Shown here in pieces: positions 17,392 to 26,538 of a stretch of 64,000 nt of DNA. Origin of the DNA: JALHFZ01 sp963674625 (GTDB lineage: Bacteria > Synergistota > Synergistia > Synergistales > Aminobacteriaceae); NCBI GenBank assembly GCA_963674625.2, contig CAXXXO010000001.1:1-64000 (forward strand), written 5' to 3'. The first letter of the stretch is position 1. Each line of letters opens with the position of its first letter. The notes under the pieces were generated by a model. The model was not told the DNA's origin and did no database searches. It was given only the letters and a program-made list of their open reading frames with translations. The position numbers and the translations under genes were made by a program.

Positions 17392-18162
17392 ATGAATCCA
17401 GGTCTTCTTTTCGAACTCGCAAGGCGGGATTTCACCGAACGGTATGCCGGCTCAATCCTCGGCATTCTCTGGATGTTTCTCTGGCCTCTCGTGATGATCG
17501 CAATTTACACACTTGTTTTTTCGAGGGTTATGGGTGCGAAGCTCCCAGGCATATCCTCGGTCTACAGCTACAGTATCTACCTTATCGCCGGCATTCTTCC
17601 CTGGACGGCTTTCGCCAATACCGTGTCCCGCTCTTCAACGGTCTTTGTTGACAAGAGGCATCTCCTGACGAAGCTGCAGATTTTTCTGCCGCGACTGCCC
17701 TTGTACGTTGTCCTCTCTGAGACGATCACTTTCGCGATTTCCCTCGCTTTTTACCTTCTCTTTCTTCTGTTTACCGGAGCGGGGATCTCGTGGCGAGCCC
17801 TTTTGTTTCTCCCTTTTGTTTTTGCCGTACAGCAGATATTCGCCTATGCTCTCGGCTTCTTTTTTGCCGTTCTCAATGTCTTCATCCGGGACCTCCGGGA
17901 GTTCGTGGGAATTCTGATCCAGGTCTGGTTCTGGATGACCCCCATTGTCTACATGAAATCTCTGGTGCCTGGATTCGCCCAGTCTCTTCTCCTGTGGAAT
18001 CCTGCCGCTCTCTTTATTGAAGCCTACCAGGACATCTTTTTTTTCCAGCGGCTCCCCAACTTTCGTTCCCTTTTGGTGTTGACTCTCCTGGGACATCTGC
18101 TCCTCGCCCTGGCCTACTTCGTCTTCAAACGACTAGAAAAAGACGTGAGGGACTTCTTGTGA
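17392..18162 (+). CDS. wzm: O-polysaccharide ABC transporter permease
   Basis: 256-residue ABC-2 type permease with six transmembrane segments. It shows the family N-terminus ELARRDFTERYAGSILGILWMFLWPL and a conserved FIRDLREFVGILIQVWFWMTPIVY before the last helices. It exports lipid-linked polysaccharide across the inner membrane together with Wzt. The start ATG 17392 has AGGAAGG 5-6 bases upstream. It is followed by a small overlapping membrane protein, then wzt, so the three are co-translated. Confidence 0.9.
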   Translation: MNPGLLFELARRDFTERYAGSILGILWMFLWPLVMIAIYTLVFSRVMGAKLPGISSVYSYSIYLIAGILPWTAFANTVSRSSTVFVDKRHLLTKLQIFLPRLPLYVVLSETITFAISLAFYLLFLLFTGAGISWRALLFLPFVFAVQQIFAYALGFFFAVLNVFIRDLREFVGILIQVWFWMTPIVYMKSLVPGFAQSLLLWNPAALFIEAYQDIFFFQRLPNFRSLLVLTLLGHLLLALAYFVFKRLEKDVRDFL

Positions 18163-18395
18163 TTTTTTCCGCCGTCTTTCTGGGGTTGTCCCTTTTTCTC
18201 GTCTGGAAAGGAATTCGGGGAACTTTCAGGAACTCGAAAAGGGTTATGGTTCTTATCTTCGCCTCGTGGCTCTTTTTTTCGTCCTTTTTCCTGCTCATGG
18301 AACAGCTTACCTCAAAGGCTGTTTCCCCGTCCTCCGGTGCTTTGCACAGTATAGGCCTTCCTGCGTGCTTTGCCGAGAAGGGGAAGGCGGCCTGA
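18159..18395 (+). CDS. Small membrane protein between wzm and wzt
   Basis: 78 codons from GTG 18159, which overlaps the wzm stop (GTGA), ending 1 base before wzt starts. Two hydrophobic helices are evident (IFSAVFLGLSLFLVWKG and VMVLIFASWLFFSSFFLLM), with a basic patch between them. No family is recognised. Wzm and Wzt genes are normally adjacent, so the coupled insertion is unusual and suggests an accessory subunit. A spurious frame cannot be fully excluded, but the hydrophobicity and overlaps favour a real gene. Confidence 0.55.
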   Translation: MIFSAVFLGLSLFLVWKGIRGTFRNSKRVMVLIFASWLFFSSFFLLMEQLTSKAVSPSSGALHSIGLPACFAEKGKAA

Positions 18396-18396
18396 A

Positions 18397-19629
18397 ATGA
18401 TCAGGGTGGAAGGGCTGACGAAGGTCTTCAAAATCTATCCCGCTCCCTCGGCGAGACTGAAGGAAATAGTCCTGCGCCGGTCTTTTCATACGTTCCATAC
18501 GGCCCTCGATTCAGTATCCTTTTCGGTGGAGAATGGCCAGACCCTCGGGATTATCGGACCAAACGGCGCAGGAAAATCAACCCTTCTCAAACTGCTTTCA
18601 GGCATTCTCCTTCCCGACCAGGGGTTGATTTCCATATCCGGAAAAGTCACAGGGCTGCTCGAGCTGGGTACGGGATTCAACCCGGAAATGACAGGGCGCC
18701 AGAATATCTTCATGAACGGTCTTCTGCTGGGAATGGACAAGGAGGAGATCCGGTCCAAGGAAAAGATAATTATCGCCTTCACGGAGCTCGAAAATTTCAT
18801 CGATAATCCCCTCAAGACCTTCTCTTCCGGAATGGTCATGCGTCTCGCCTTCGCCATTGCCTATCATGCTGAGCCGTCATGCTTCCTGGTGGATGAAGCT
18901 CTTTCCGTGGGGGATGCCCATTTTCAGCAGAAATGCATGAAAGCCATACGAAAGTTCAAGGAGGGGGGCGGTTCCATTGTCTTCGTCTCCCACGACCTGA
19001 ACTCGGTGAAGCTGCTCTGCGAGAAGTCAATTCTCCTGTGGGAGGGGCGGGTTGTCGAAGATGGCGATCCGGAAAAGACCGCCAATACTTATAATTTCCT
19101 CCTGGCACGAGGGGAGGAAGTCCTCATGTCGGGAAATTCGCTTAACTCTGCCGCAAGTGGGACAGACTATGGAACTATGGAGATCAGAATTGAGTCCGTG
19201 AAGATTGCAGGCGAGCTTTCCGGCTCATCCGTTGTGGCTTCAGGTGAAAAAACGGTGATCGACGTCTTTTTCACTTCAACTGTGGAGAGGGACGACGTGA
19301 CGGTGGGTATCCTCATCCGGGACCGGTTCGGCCAGGACATCTTCGGAACGAATACCTTCCATTCAAAAATCCCCGTCATCTGCGGAAAGAAAGGTAGATT
19401 CCGCTGCCGCTTCCGGATGAACATGAACCTAGGACCGGGCAAATATACCATCTCTGCGGCTCTTCATACTGAGGATGTCCATTGCTTCGAATGTTTCAAC
19501 TGGAAGGATCGGGTGGCAGATTTCGAAGTGGCAGGGATTCCAGGGAGTTTATTTACCGGACTCGTTCGACTGGAACCGGAGGTCTCATTCGCGGCGAATC
19601 CTGAGGAAGAGCCCCGTATAGTATCGTAG
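18397..19629 (+). CDS. wzt: O-polysaccharide ABC transporter ATPase with C-terminal carbohydrate-binding domain
   Basis: 410 residues from ATG 18397 (GAGAAGGGGAAGG upstream; TTG 18370 is a less likely longer start). ATPase motifs: Walker A GPNGAGKSTLL, the Q-loop region LELGTGFNPEMTGRQNI, signature FSSGMVMRLAFAIA, Walker B FLVDEALSVGD and the switch VFVSHD. After about residue 245 an extra beta-sandwich-like domain follows (VIDVFFTSTVERDDVTVGILIRD, then FGTNTFH and GKYTISAALH). This is the Wzt C domain that recognises the capped non-reducing end of O-polysaccharides such as O8/O9. This pairs it functionally with the WbdD-like protein downstream. Confidence 0.9.
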   Translation: MIRVEGLTKVFKIYPAPSARLKEIVLRRSFHTFHTALDSVSFSVENGQTLGIIGPNGAGKSTLLKLLSGILLPDQGLISISGKVTGLLELGTGFNPEMTGRQNIFMNGLLLGMDKEEIRSKEKIIIAFTELENFIDNPLKTFSSGMVMRLAFAIAYHAEPSCFLVDEALSVGDAHFQQKCMKAIRKFKEGGGSIVFVSHDLNSVKLLCEKSILLWEGRVVEDGDPEKTANTYNFLLARGEEVLMSGNSLNSAASGTDYGTMEIRIESVKIAGELSGSSVVASGEKTVIDVFFTSTVERDDVTVGILIRDRFGQDIFGTNTFHSKIPVICGKKGRFRCRFRMNMNLGPGKYTISAALHTEDVHCFECFNWKDRVADFEVAGIPGSLFTGLVRLEPEVSFAANPEEEPRIVS

Positions 19630-19652
19630 AAACGCACTGGAGGGCTGAGCCT

Positions 19653-20390
19653 TTGGAAAATAAAAATTTTTACCGTACCTCTGAGGAACGATACCGGGGT
19701 TCCCGGGAGTTGATTTCGTCCAGACTGGAGGTCTATCTGCCATTCCTTGTCTCTTTTCAGGGTTCTGGCAGCACGTGCCCGCTTCTTGATCTCGGATGCG
19801 GACGGGGGGAGTGGTTTGTACTGATGACGGAAAAAGGTTTCTCCCCTGCTGGGTTCGATCTGGACGAGGGGATGCAGAAAGCCTGTGCGGAGCGGAGGCT
19901 CCCGGCGGAACGAAAGGATCCCCTTTCCGCCCTGAAGGCCGATGCGAGAGTGGAAGAAGCGGAAATAAGAGCTGCTCAGGCTGAAGCGAGAGCGGAAGAA
20001 GCGGAAAGAAAGGCCAGCGAGGCTACAATCAGAGCCGAGTCTAATGGGGAAATGCTCACCGCACTTCTTGCGAGCAGATCCTGGCGGATGACCGCCCCCT
20101 ATAGAGCCCTGGGTGAGGGAGTTAAAAAAATCCGGAAGGGGAGCGCCAGGGGTATTAATTTTTTTCTTGAGAAACTGACGGTCATCGTTCTGGCCCGTCC
20201 GTACTTGAAAACCCTCGCCCGAGCCATTCTCGGAAAATTTCCGAAGGCCGCCGCGCGGCTGAGAGGCTTTCATGAAAACTCCCGACAGAGGGATTATAAA
20301 GAGGATCATGTGAACCCCTCTGCAGGCGCCAAAAGAATATATGCCGAATTGAAGGCTGAAATAGAACGGCAAAAACAGGAGAAGAGATAA
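19653..20390 (+). CDS. WbdD-like protein: truncated methyltransferase joined to coiled coil
   Basis: 245 residues, TTG start at 19653 with GGAGGG 9 bases upstream. Residues 1-80 begin a SAM methyltransferase (LLDLGCGRGEWFVLMTEKGF, then FDLDEGMQ), but motifs II-IV and the rest are missing. The chain passes straight at about residue 92 into a heptad-rich stretch of alternating Ala and Glu (VEEAEIRAAQAEARAEEAER), then a basic membrane-proximal segment with ASRSWRMTAPYR. In O8/O9-type systems WbdD caps the chain and its coiled coil sets chain length. Here the catalytic domain looks internally deleted, so it may act only as a scaffold or ruler, or be non-functional. Confidence 0.65.
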   Translation: MENKNFYRTSEERYRGSRELISSRLEVYLPFLVSFQGSGSTCPLLDLGCGRGEWFVLMTEKGFSPAGFDLDEGMQKACAERRLPAERKDPLSALKADARVEEAEIRAAQAEARAEEAERKASEATIRAESNGEMLTALLASRSWRMTAPYRALGEGVKKIRKGSARGINFFLEKLTVIVLARPYLKTLARAILGKFPKAAARLRGFHENSRQRDYKEDHVNPSAGAKRIYAELKAEIERQKQEKR

Positions 20391-23300
20391 TGCGAATCGT
20401 CCTCGATTTGCAGGGTGCCCAGTCTGAAAGCCGATTCAGGGGCATCGGAAGGTATAGCCTGTCTTTCGCCAAGGGAATAGTCTGTAATCGAGGCGCCCAT
20501 GAAATCTTTCTCGCCCTGAATGGCCGTTTTCCCGACACGGTAGAGACGATCAGGGCTGCCTTTGACGGGTTTCTGCCCCAGGAGAATATCAGGGTCTGGA
20601 ATGCTCCGGCCGCCCTGGAAATTCCGGAAAAAGACAGGGATTCCGAGGTGGCCGAGCTCCTGCGAGAGACCTTTCTGATCAGCCTGGCACCGGACGTGAT
20701 CCACCTCAGCAGCCTCTTCGAGGGATTTTACGACAGCGCGGCGACGGGCATCGGCTGTTTCGACCGATCTGTGCCGGTGACTGTGACCCTCTACGATCTC
20801 ATCCCCCTGGCGAATCCGGATCGCTATCACTCCGATCCCCGTTTTGTCAGGAAGTACATGGAAAAAACGGAACATCTGAAAAGAGCGGCCCTGTGCCTGG
20901 CAATCTCCGAGTTTTCCCGCAGGGAAGGACTGGATCTGCTCAAGATCCCCGAAGATCGGATCGTGACCGTTTCCTCTGCCGCCGAACCGTGGTTCCAGCC
21001 CCTTTCCGTGGATGAGTCAGAGGCCTCGGCCCTTCGGAGAAAATTCGGCCTTGCCGGGAAATTCGTCTTCTCTGCGGGGGGTGCGGAAGAACGCAAAAAT
21101 CTCCCGAGGCTGATACAAGCTTTCGCCGCCCTCCCTGAGCAAATGCGCCGAAACCATCAGCTGCTTCTGGCGGGAAAAATGCCTCCGGAATATGTCGCAG
21201 AATTCAGACGGGTGGGGAATTCTGCCGGTCTCGGGGATGAGGATCTGCTTTTCCCGGGGTATGTCCCCGACGAGGACCTTGTCAGGCTTTACAATCTTTG
21301 CGCTCTCTACGTTTTTCCCTCGTGGCACGAGGGATTCGGCCTGCCGGCCCTGGAAGCCATGGCCTGCGGAGCCCCGGTCATCGGGGCAGGAACATCTAGC
21401 CTCCCTGAAGTCATCGGCCTCGAAGAAGCTCTCTTCGATCCCTTCGATGTCTTCTCCATAAGGGATAAAATCGCCCGGACCCTGGATGATCAAGCCTTTC
21501 GGACAGCCTTGCGGGATCACGGACTGCGGCAGGCGCAAGGTTTTTCATGGGATGAGACGGCCCGGCGCGCCATCGTGGCCTGGGAATCCCTTGAAAATAA
21601 ACGGGAAGTTGCGGATCTTTATCTCGAAAACTCCCTTCGGCATCGGAAGCTGATTCATTCCCTGGCGGGCCGCCTGGCCGATGTGCCGTCGAGTCGGCTG
21701 GCCGAAGCCGCCGCAGCTGTTGCCCAAAACCGGAATTCGGCCCTCGACCGTCAGATCCTCGTGGATGTATCAGAGCTCTGCCGGCACGATGCCGCCACGG
21801 ACGTTCAGCGGGTCGTCAAAAATTATCTCGAGAACCTGATCGCCTTCCCTCCCGCCGACTTCAGAATCGAACCGGTCTATGCCCTGGAAGAGAAAGGATA
21901 CCGTTACGCAAGGGCCTTTACCGTGAGTTTCCTGGAGCAAAAGTATGAGGAGGAAACACCGGCTGACGATCCTGTGCGGTGGCAGCGGGGGGATATTTTC
22001 TTCGGCCTCGACATGCAGCATCATCTCCAGCTCGCCAACAGAGACTTCTTCAGTCAGCTCCGCTCAGAAGGCGTGACCGTCAAATTCCTTGTCCATGACC
22101 TGCTTCCTATCCAGATGCCCCATCTATTTCGAGATTCACATCTCAGTAAGCTTCATGAAGAGTGGCTGAAAATGATCGCCGCCTGCGACGGAGCGATATG
22201 CGTGTCTCAGGCGACTGCGGACGCCTATAAAAGCTGGCTCAGGGAAAATGGCGTGGTGCGGTCTGCGAACTTTTCCATAGCCTGGGTGCATAACGGCTGC
22301 GACGTCAACCGGGAAGAGAGTACGGAGAAGCTGAAAGGCCTGCTGGTGGAGGGAAATTATCCCCGGAGGCAGCTTCTGGTCGACCTGTCCGAATTCGTCT
22401 GCCGCGATGCCGGAAGCGGAATCCAGCGGGTTGTCCGCAATATTGTCCGGGAGTGGAGGCTCCATCCGCCGGAGGGCTGGCGGGTGGAGCCGGTCTACGC
22501 TTCGGTGGACAGGGAATACCGTTACGCCCGAAGATTTTCCGCTAATTTCTCCGGCCAGGAGGCGTGCGGAGAGCAGGATGATCCGATCGATTATTCTCCG
22601 GGGGATATTTTCCTGGCCCTCGATCTACAGAATCATATAGTTGTCGCCAAGAGAGCTGTCTTCCAGGAGATGCGAAGAACTGGCGTCAAAGTCTTTTTTG
22701 TGGTCTATGACCTTCTTCCTCTGAATATCCCCTGTTGCTTTCCCCCATCTGTTCCGGAGGTCTTTCGGAAGTGGCTTTCGGTGGTGGCCGAAAGTGACGG
22801 GGCTTTCTGCATTTCTGCGACGGTCGCCGGGGAACTCTCGGAGTGGCTGAAAAGGCACTGTCCCGGGCATTCCCGGCCCTTTCGCATCGACTGGTTCCAC
22901 TTGGGATCCGACGAATATGTTCCCGCAGAAACTCGCCTTCTCTCTCCAGTAGAGGAGGAAACCATCGCGTTGCTCCGGAATCGCCCAAGTTTTCTGATGG
23001 TTGGGACCGTTGAGCCCAGGAAGGGGCATTCCCAGGGACTGGAAGCCTTCAATCAACTGTGGGATTCCGGGGAAGAGATCAGCCTGGTCATTGCCGGCAG
23101 GCAGGGATGGATGGTCGAATCCCTGGCGGAAGCATTTCGCAGCCATCCGGAAAGAGGAAAGCGGCTCGTCTGGCTCGAGGGAATCGGGGATAAATTTCTT
23201 GAAAAAGTGTATGAAGCTTCAACCTGTCTTCTCGCCCTGTCGGAAGGAGAAGGGTTTGGCCTTCCTCTGGTCGAAGCGGCGAGGCACAAGCTTCCCATAA

Positions 23301-23533
23301 TCGCACGAGATATTCCGGTCTTTCGGGAAATTGCCGGAGAGCATGCCATGTATTTTTCGGCTCGGGACGGAAGATCCCTCGCGGAGTGCATCAGAAAATG
23401 GATGGAATTGCAGAAAGCGGAGAGGCATCCCCGATCGGAGGACATGCCTCTCCTGACCTGGCAGGAGAGCGCCAGGCACCTGCTCGACAAGCTGCTTCCC
23501 CAGGGATCCTCAGAGAAAGTGGGGTTTAAGTGA
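20390..23533 (+). CDS. Multi-module GT4 glycosyltransferase (WbdA-like mannosyltransferase candidate)
   Basis: 1047 residues, overlapping the previous stop by 1 bp. Module 1 (about 1-385) is a complete GT4, with RGIGRYSLSFAKG at the N-terminus, SAGGAEERKNLPRLIQAF, and the donor site SWHEGFGLPALEAMACGAPVI. Module 2 (about 455-660) is a GT4 N-terminal half only (ILVDVSELCRHDAATDVQRVV to FLVHDLLPIQMP). Module 3 (about 661-1047) repeats that half (LLVDLSEFVCRDAGSGIQRVV to FFVVYDLLPLNIP) and completes it with MVGTVEPRKGHSQGLEAF and the donor site SEGEGFGLPLVEAARHKLPII. Multi-site mannosyltransferases of polymannan O antigens have this composite form. The manC/wzm/wzt setting supports that reading. 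Confidence 0.75.
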   Translation: MRIVLDLQGAQSESRFRGIGRYSLSFAKGIVCNRGAHEIFLALNGRFPDTVETIRAAFDGFLPQENIRVWNAPAALEIPEKDRDSEVAELLRETFLISLAPDVIHLSSLFEGFYDSAATGIGCFDRSVPVTVTLYDLIPLANPDRYHSDPRFVRKYMEKTEHLKRAALCLAISEFSRREGLDLLKIPEDRIVTVSSAAEPWFQPLSVDESEASALRRKFGLAGKFVFSAGGAEERKNLPRLIQAFAALPEQMRRNHQLLLAGKMPPEYVAEFRRVGNSAGLGDEDLLFPGYVPDEDLVRLYNLCALYVFPSWHEGFGLPALEAMACGAPVIGAGTSSLPEVIGLEEALFDPFDVFSIRDKIARTLDDQAFRTALRDHGLRQAQGFSWDETARRAIVAWESLENKREVADLYLENSLRHRKLIHSLAGRLADVPSSRLAEAAAAVAQNRNSALDRQILVDVSELCRHDAATDVQRVVKNYLENLIAFPPADFRIEPVYALEEKGYRYARAFTVSFLEQKYEEETPADDPVRWQRGDIFFGLDMQHHLQLANRDFFSQLRSEGVTVKFLVHDLLPIQMPHLFRDSHLSKLHEEWLKMIAACDGAICVSQATADAYKSWLRENGVVRSANFSIAWVHNGCDVNREESTEKLKGLLVEGNYPRRQLLVDLSEFVCRDAGSGIQRVVRNIVREWRLHPPEGWRVEPVYASVDREYRYARRFSANFSGQEACGEQDDPIDYSPGDIFLALDLQNHIVVAKRAVFQEMRRTGVKVFFVVYDLLPLNIPCCFPPSVPEVFRKWLSVVAESDGAFCISATVAGELSEWLKRHCPGHSRPFRIDWFHLGSDEYVPAETRLLSPVEEETIALLRNRPSFLMVGTVEPRKGHSQGLEAFNQLWDSGEEISLVIAGRQGWMVESLAEAFRSHPERGKRLVWLEGIGDKFLEKVYEASTCLLALSEGEGFGLPLVEAARHKLPIIARDIPVFREIAGEHAMYFSARDGRSLAECIRKWMELQKAERHPRSEDMPLLTWQESARHLLDKLLPQGSSEKVGFK

Positions 23534-24655
23534 ATGGAAGGGGCGATTGAATTGAAGCGGGCTTTGGTTACCGGAATCACCGGGCAGGATGGAGCCTATC
23601 TTGCGGCTCTGCTGCTCGAAAAGGGGTATGAGGTGCATGCGATCCGGCGGAGAAGTTCCCTCTTCAATACGGCGCGGATAGACCCTCTTTTCGGATCTTC
23701 TCCGGAAAAGAGGAAAAGGCTTGTTCTCCATCACGGCGATCTGACCGATGGGACGAGCCTGGTTTCACTGATGGGGCAGGTGCGTCCGGACGAAGTGTAT
23801 AATCTTGCGGCCCAGAGCCATGTACAGGTCTCCTTCGACACTCCCGAATACACCGCCGATGTGGACGCCCTCGGCCCCCTCCGGCTCCTCGAGGCGGTGC
23901 GGATCCTGGGCCTGGAGAAAAAGACGCGGTTTTACCAGGCCTCCACAAGCGAACTCTTCGGCAAAGTCCGGGAGGTTCCCCAGAAGGAAAGCACTCCCTT
24001 CTACCCCCGCAGTCCCTACGGAGTGGCGAAACTCTACGGCTACTGGATTACGGTGAACTATCGCGAATCCTACGGAATGTTCGCCTCAAACGGAATCCTT
24101 TTCAATCACGAATCGCCCCTTCGGGGAGAGACTTTCGTCACGAGGAAGATCACCCGGGCGGCCGCGAGGATACGGCTGGGTCAGCAGAAGAAGATCTCTC
24201 TCGGCAACCTTGACGCCAGGCGGGACTGGGGGCATGCGAAGGATTACGTCGAGGCCATGTGGCGCATGCTGCAGCACGACATACCCGATGATTTCATCGT
24301 GGCCAGCGGCGAGGCCCATACAGTGCGGGAGTTTGCGGAACTGGCCTTCGCAGAGGCAGAAATCGCCATCGAATGGAAGGGGGATGGGATGGAGGAGAAG
24401 GGGTACGATCAGTCTACCGGTACGGTAGTGGTGGATGTGGATCCTGAATTCTTCCGCCCAGCGGAAGTCGAATTTCTGCTTGGCGATCCCTCGAAGGCAA
24501 AACGGGAGCTTGGCTGGAGCCCGAAGATATCCTTCCCCGAACTGGTGCGAGAAATGGTGCGGAAAGATCTTGAAGAATTCAACAGAATCAGGTTCTGCTC
24601 GGAGAAGGGGTTTTGCGGATACCCTTCCCTTGATGAGATGGACGGCAAGGAATAG
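23534..24655 (+). CDS. gmd: GDP-mannose 4,6-dehydratase
   Basis: Converts GDP-mannose to GDP-4-keto-6-deoxymannose, the precursor of GDP-rhamnose, fucose or perosamine. The NADP-binding start is ALVTGITGQDGAYLAALLLEKG followed by RRRSS. QASTSELFGKV and the YxxxK pair in SPYGVAKLYGYW are present, then GNLDARRDWGHAKDYVEAMW. 373 residues is normal. ATG 23534 follows the glycosyltransferase stop directly. TTG 23552 (LKRALVTG) has a better-placed GGAAGGGG and may be the true start. No reductase or aminotransferase follows locally, so the final sugar is unknown. Confidence 0.92.
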   Translation: MEGAIELKRALVTGITGQDGAYLAALLLEKGYEVHAIRRRSSLFNTARIDPLFGSSPEKRKRLVLHHGDLTDGTSLVSLMGQVRPDEVYNLAAQSHVQVSFDTPEYTADVDALGPLRLLEAVRILGLEKKTRFYQASTSELFGKVREVPQKESTPFYPRSPYGVAKLYGYWITVNYRESYGMFASNGILFNHESPLRGETFVTRKITRAAARIRLGQQKKISLGNLDARRDWGHAKDYVEAMWRMLQHDIPDDFIVASGEAHTVREFAELAFAEAEIAIEWKGDGMEEKGYDQSTGTVVVDVDPEFFRPAEVEFLLGDPSKAKRELGWSPKISFPELVREMVRKDLEEFNRIRFCSEKGFCGYPSLDEMDGKE

Positions 24656-24660
24656 CCCCG

Positions 24661-26538
24661 TTATCTGTCCCCTGTCCCCCGTCTCCCGACGGATACGTCG
24701 AAAAGGCAGAAGACGAGCGTTCTGGGGTCGCCGTTGGAGGGAACCACCCCGTCCCTGTCGGTGAAAAAAGCGACGGGCTGTTCCTTCCGGCCCGGAGGAA
24801 AGGGGATCTCCGCCGGCTGAATCCTTCCCGGCTCGAGAGTGAAGGAGAAGATTTCACCTCTGCTGTTCTCGATCTTGAGGGTCCTTGGAATCAGAGTCCC
24901 CAGCTTCATTTTCAGCACGCCTTCGCCGGAGGCCCCGGAAGTTCCCGGAATGAACAGTTTCGCGGTTTTTTCCCCTGCCCAGCAGCGAAGCCCCACTCGT
25001 TCTTCCCACCCGAAGAATCCCGGGCCGAGCCGGGGAAAACCCTTCCATCCAGGGGCCTGTTCGAGGATCATCCCGGTGCATTGCGGAGAGAGAGGAATTA
25101 CTTCTTTGAGGAAGAGCCCGCCGAGAAAAGAGGCGGTCTGCTTGAGGCACTCCTCCGGTGCGGCACCCAGGCAGAATACCTTGAGTTTTTCCTGTTCGGC
25201 GATCTGCCCTGCGGCGCAGGAAGCGGCGGCTTCCTGGTTTGCGTTTCCCCGGTAGGCGAAGCCGAAGGATTTTTTCCCGTCCATGAGATCTTTCATCACG
25301 GCGGGCCAGACCTTCCAGTAGTCCCCTGCGTAAAAGGTCGCCTCCGGTCTTTCCGCCGGACAGGACGTCGAGAAGGCCTCGTACTCTTCAAGGGAAGAAA
25401 AAGGAGCGGCCAGGCGAAAGAGCAGAAAACAGAGCAGAAGGGAAAAGAGCAGGAAACGGGAAAGAGGTTTGAGAAGCGCCGCTTTTGCGGCGAGAAGCAT
25501 GACCGAAACGAAAATGCAGCAAAAGAATGCCGGCGCGAAATACCGGTAATGGAGTTGGTTAGCTATTACCCACCGATTGTTTGAAAAAAGAAGGACCCAG
25601 CCTGCGGCAAACAACGGAAGAAGAAACAGAAAGGGGACAGCCCACTTGAGGCTGCCTTTTCTGTAAAAAAGGAAAAGAAAAAGAAGAAGGGCGAAGAGAC
25701 CCCCCAGGGAGGGGCGGGAGACTGCAGAGGCCATGGTCCGGAGAGTTCCCCTGAGATTCGGGAGCAGGCTCGTCAGATCAACTCCGTAGTAGCTAGACGG
25801 TGCGGAGGGGTAGTACTTCGATATTCCATACCACCCAGCAAAGCTTGCCAGAGCGGCCAGGGCTCCGAAGAGAGCACCCCGCTTTCCGTATCCGGTGAGA
25901 AGAGGGAAAAGGGCCGCTGCCGCCAGGGCGGGCAGAAGAATGCTGTTGTTCAGCCCAGTGGCGATAAAGAGGAGAAAAAGGGCGGAAAGCAGACGGGAAA
26001 CCGGAAGTTTACCCCGGGTAAAAAGAAGGCGGAACGCCCCGATGAGCAGAAGGTAGGAGAGGGTATATTCTATATGCCAGAGAGCGAAGTCGAAAAGAGC
26101 ATGGGGTCTGAAAATCACTACGGTGCAGGCAGCCGTCAGAAGAAAGAGCTCCCTTCGGTCAAGGGCGGAGTTCCGGGGCATCTGTCTGGAGATCAGGCCG
26201 GCAAGAACATAGAGAAGGGTGTAGAACGTGCAGGAGAAAAATACCAGATGAGCCGCGAGGTTTACCCCGGGATTCGAGATCGGAGAGAGAATAAAGGGGA
26301 CGACGTTCAGCAGGCGGTTCTGTCCCCAGACGAAAAGAGTGACATTCTGAAGGGACATGACGGAATTGAGGATGACATCGGCGTTGAGAAAGCGCGGCGC
26401 GAAGGCATTTACAGTCAGCAGCGAGAGAACGAGAATCAGAAGGCCGTCCGCCCAGAGCCCCGCCTTTGATTCCTTTCCGAAAAATGAAGATGGGTTCGCA
26501 TCTCCTTTGCCCACGGCCCTTTTCTCCTTTCCGATCAT
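24661..26538 (-). CDS. Polytopic membrane protein, glycosyltransferase-like
   Basis: 625 residues, last gene of the reverse operon, overlapping the GT2 by 4 bp. About ten hydrophobic helices occupy residues 30-390 (for example LLILVLSLLTVNAFAPRFL and GLFALLLFLFLFYRKG). A soluble tail follows with several cysteines and a final beta-rich part ending GDRDG...DPRTLVFCLFDVSVG. The architecture fits membrane GT-C or Wzy-like proteins of glycan operons. No signature motif is clear enough to choose. It converges with gmd, with only 5 bases between the stops. Confidence 0.5.
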   Translation of the reverse strand: MIGKEKRAVGKGDANPSSFFGKESKAGLWADGLLILVLSLLTVNAFAPRFLNADVILNSVMSLQNVTLFVWGQNRLLNVVPFILSPISNPGVNLAAHLVFFSCTFYTLLYVLAGLISRQMPRNSALDRRELFLLTAACTVVIFRPHALFDFALWHIEYTLSYLLLIGAFRLLFTRGKLPVSRLLSALFLLFIATGLNNSILLPALAAAALFPLLTGYGKRGALFGALAALASFAGWYGISKYYPSAPSSYYGVDLTSLLPNLRGTLRTMASAVSRPSLGGLFALLLFLFLFYRKGSLKWAVPFLFLLPLFAAGWVLLFSNNRWVIANQLHYRYFAPAFFCCIFVSVMLLAAKAALLKPLSRFLLFSLLLCFLLFRLAAPFSSLEEYEAFSTSCPAERPEATFYAGDYWKVWPAVMKDLMDGKKSFGFAYRGNANQEAAASCAAGQIAEQEKLKVFCLGAAPEECLKQTASFLGGLFLKEVIPLSPQCTGMILEQAPGWKGFPRLGPGFFGWEERVGLRCWAGEKTAKLFIPGTSGASGEGVLKMKLGTLIPRTLKIENSRGEIFSFTLEPGRIQPAEIPFPPGRKEQPVAFFTDRDGVVPSNGDPRTLVFCLFDVSVGRRGTGDR

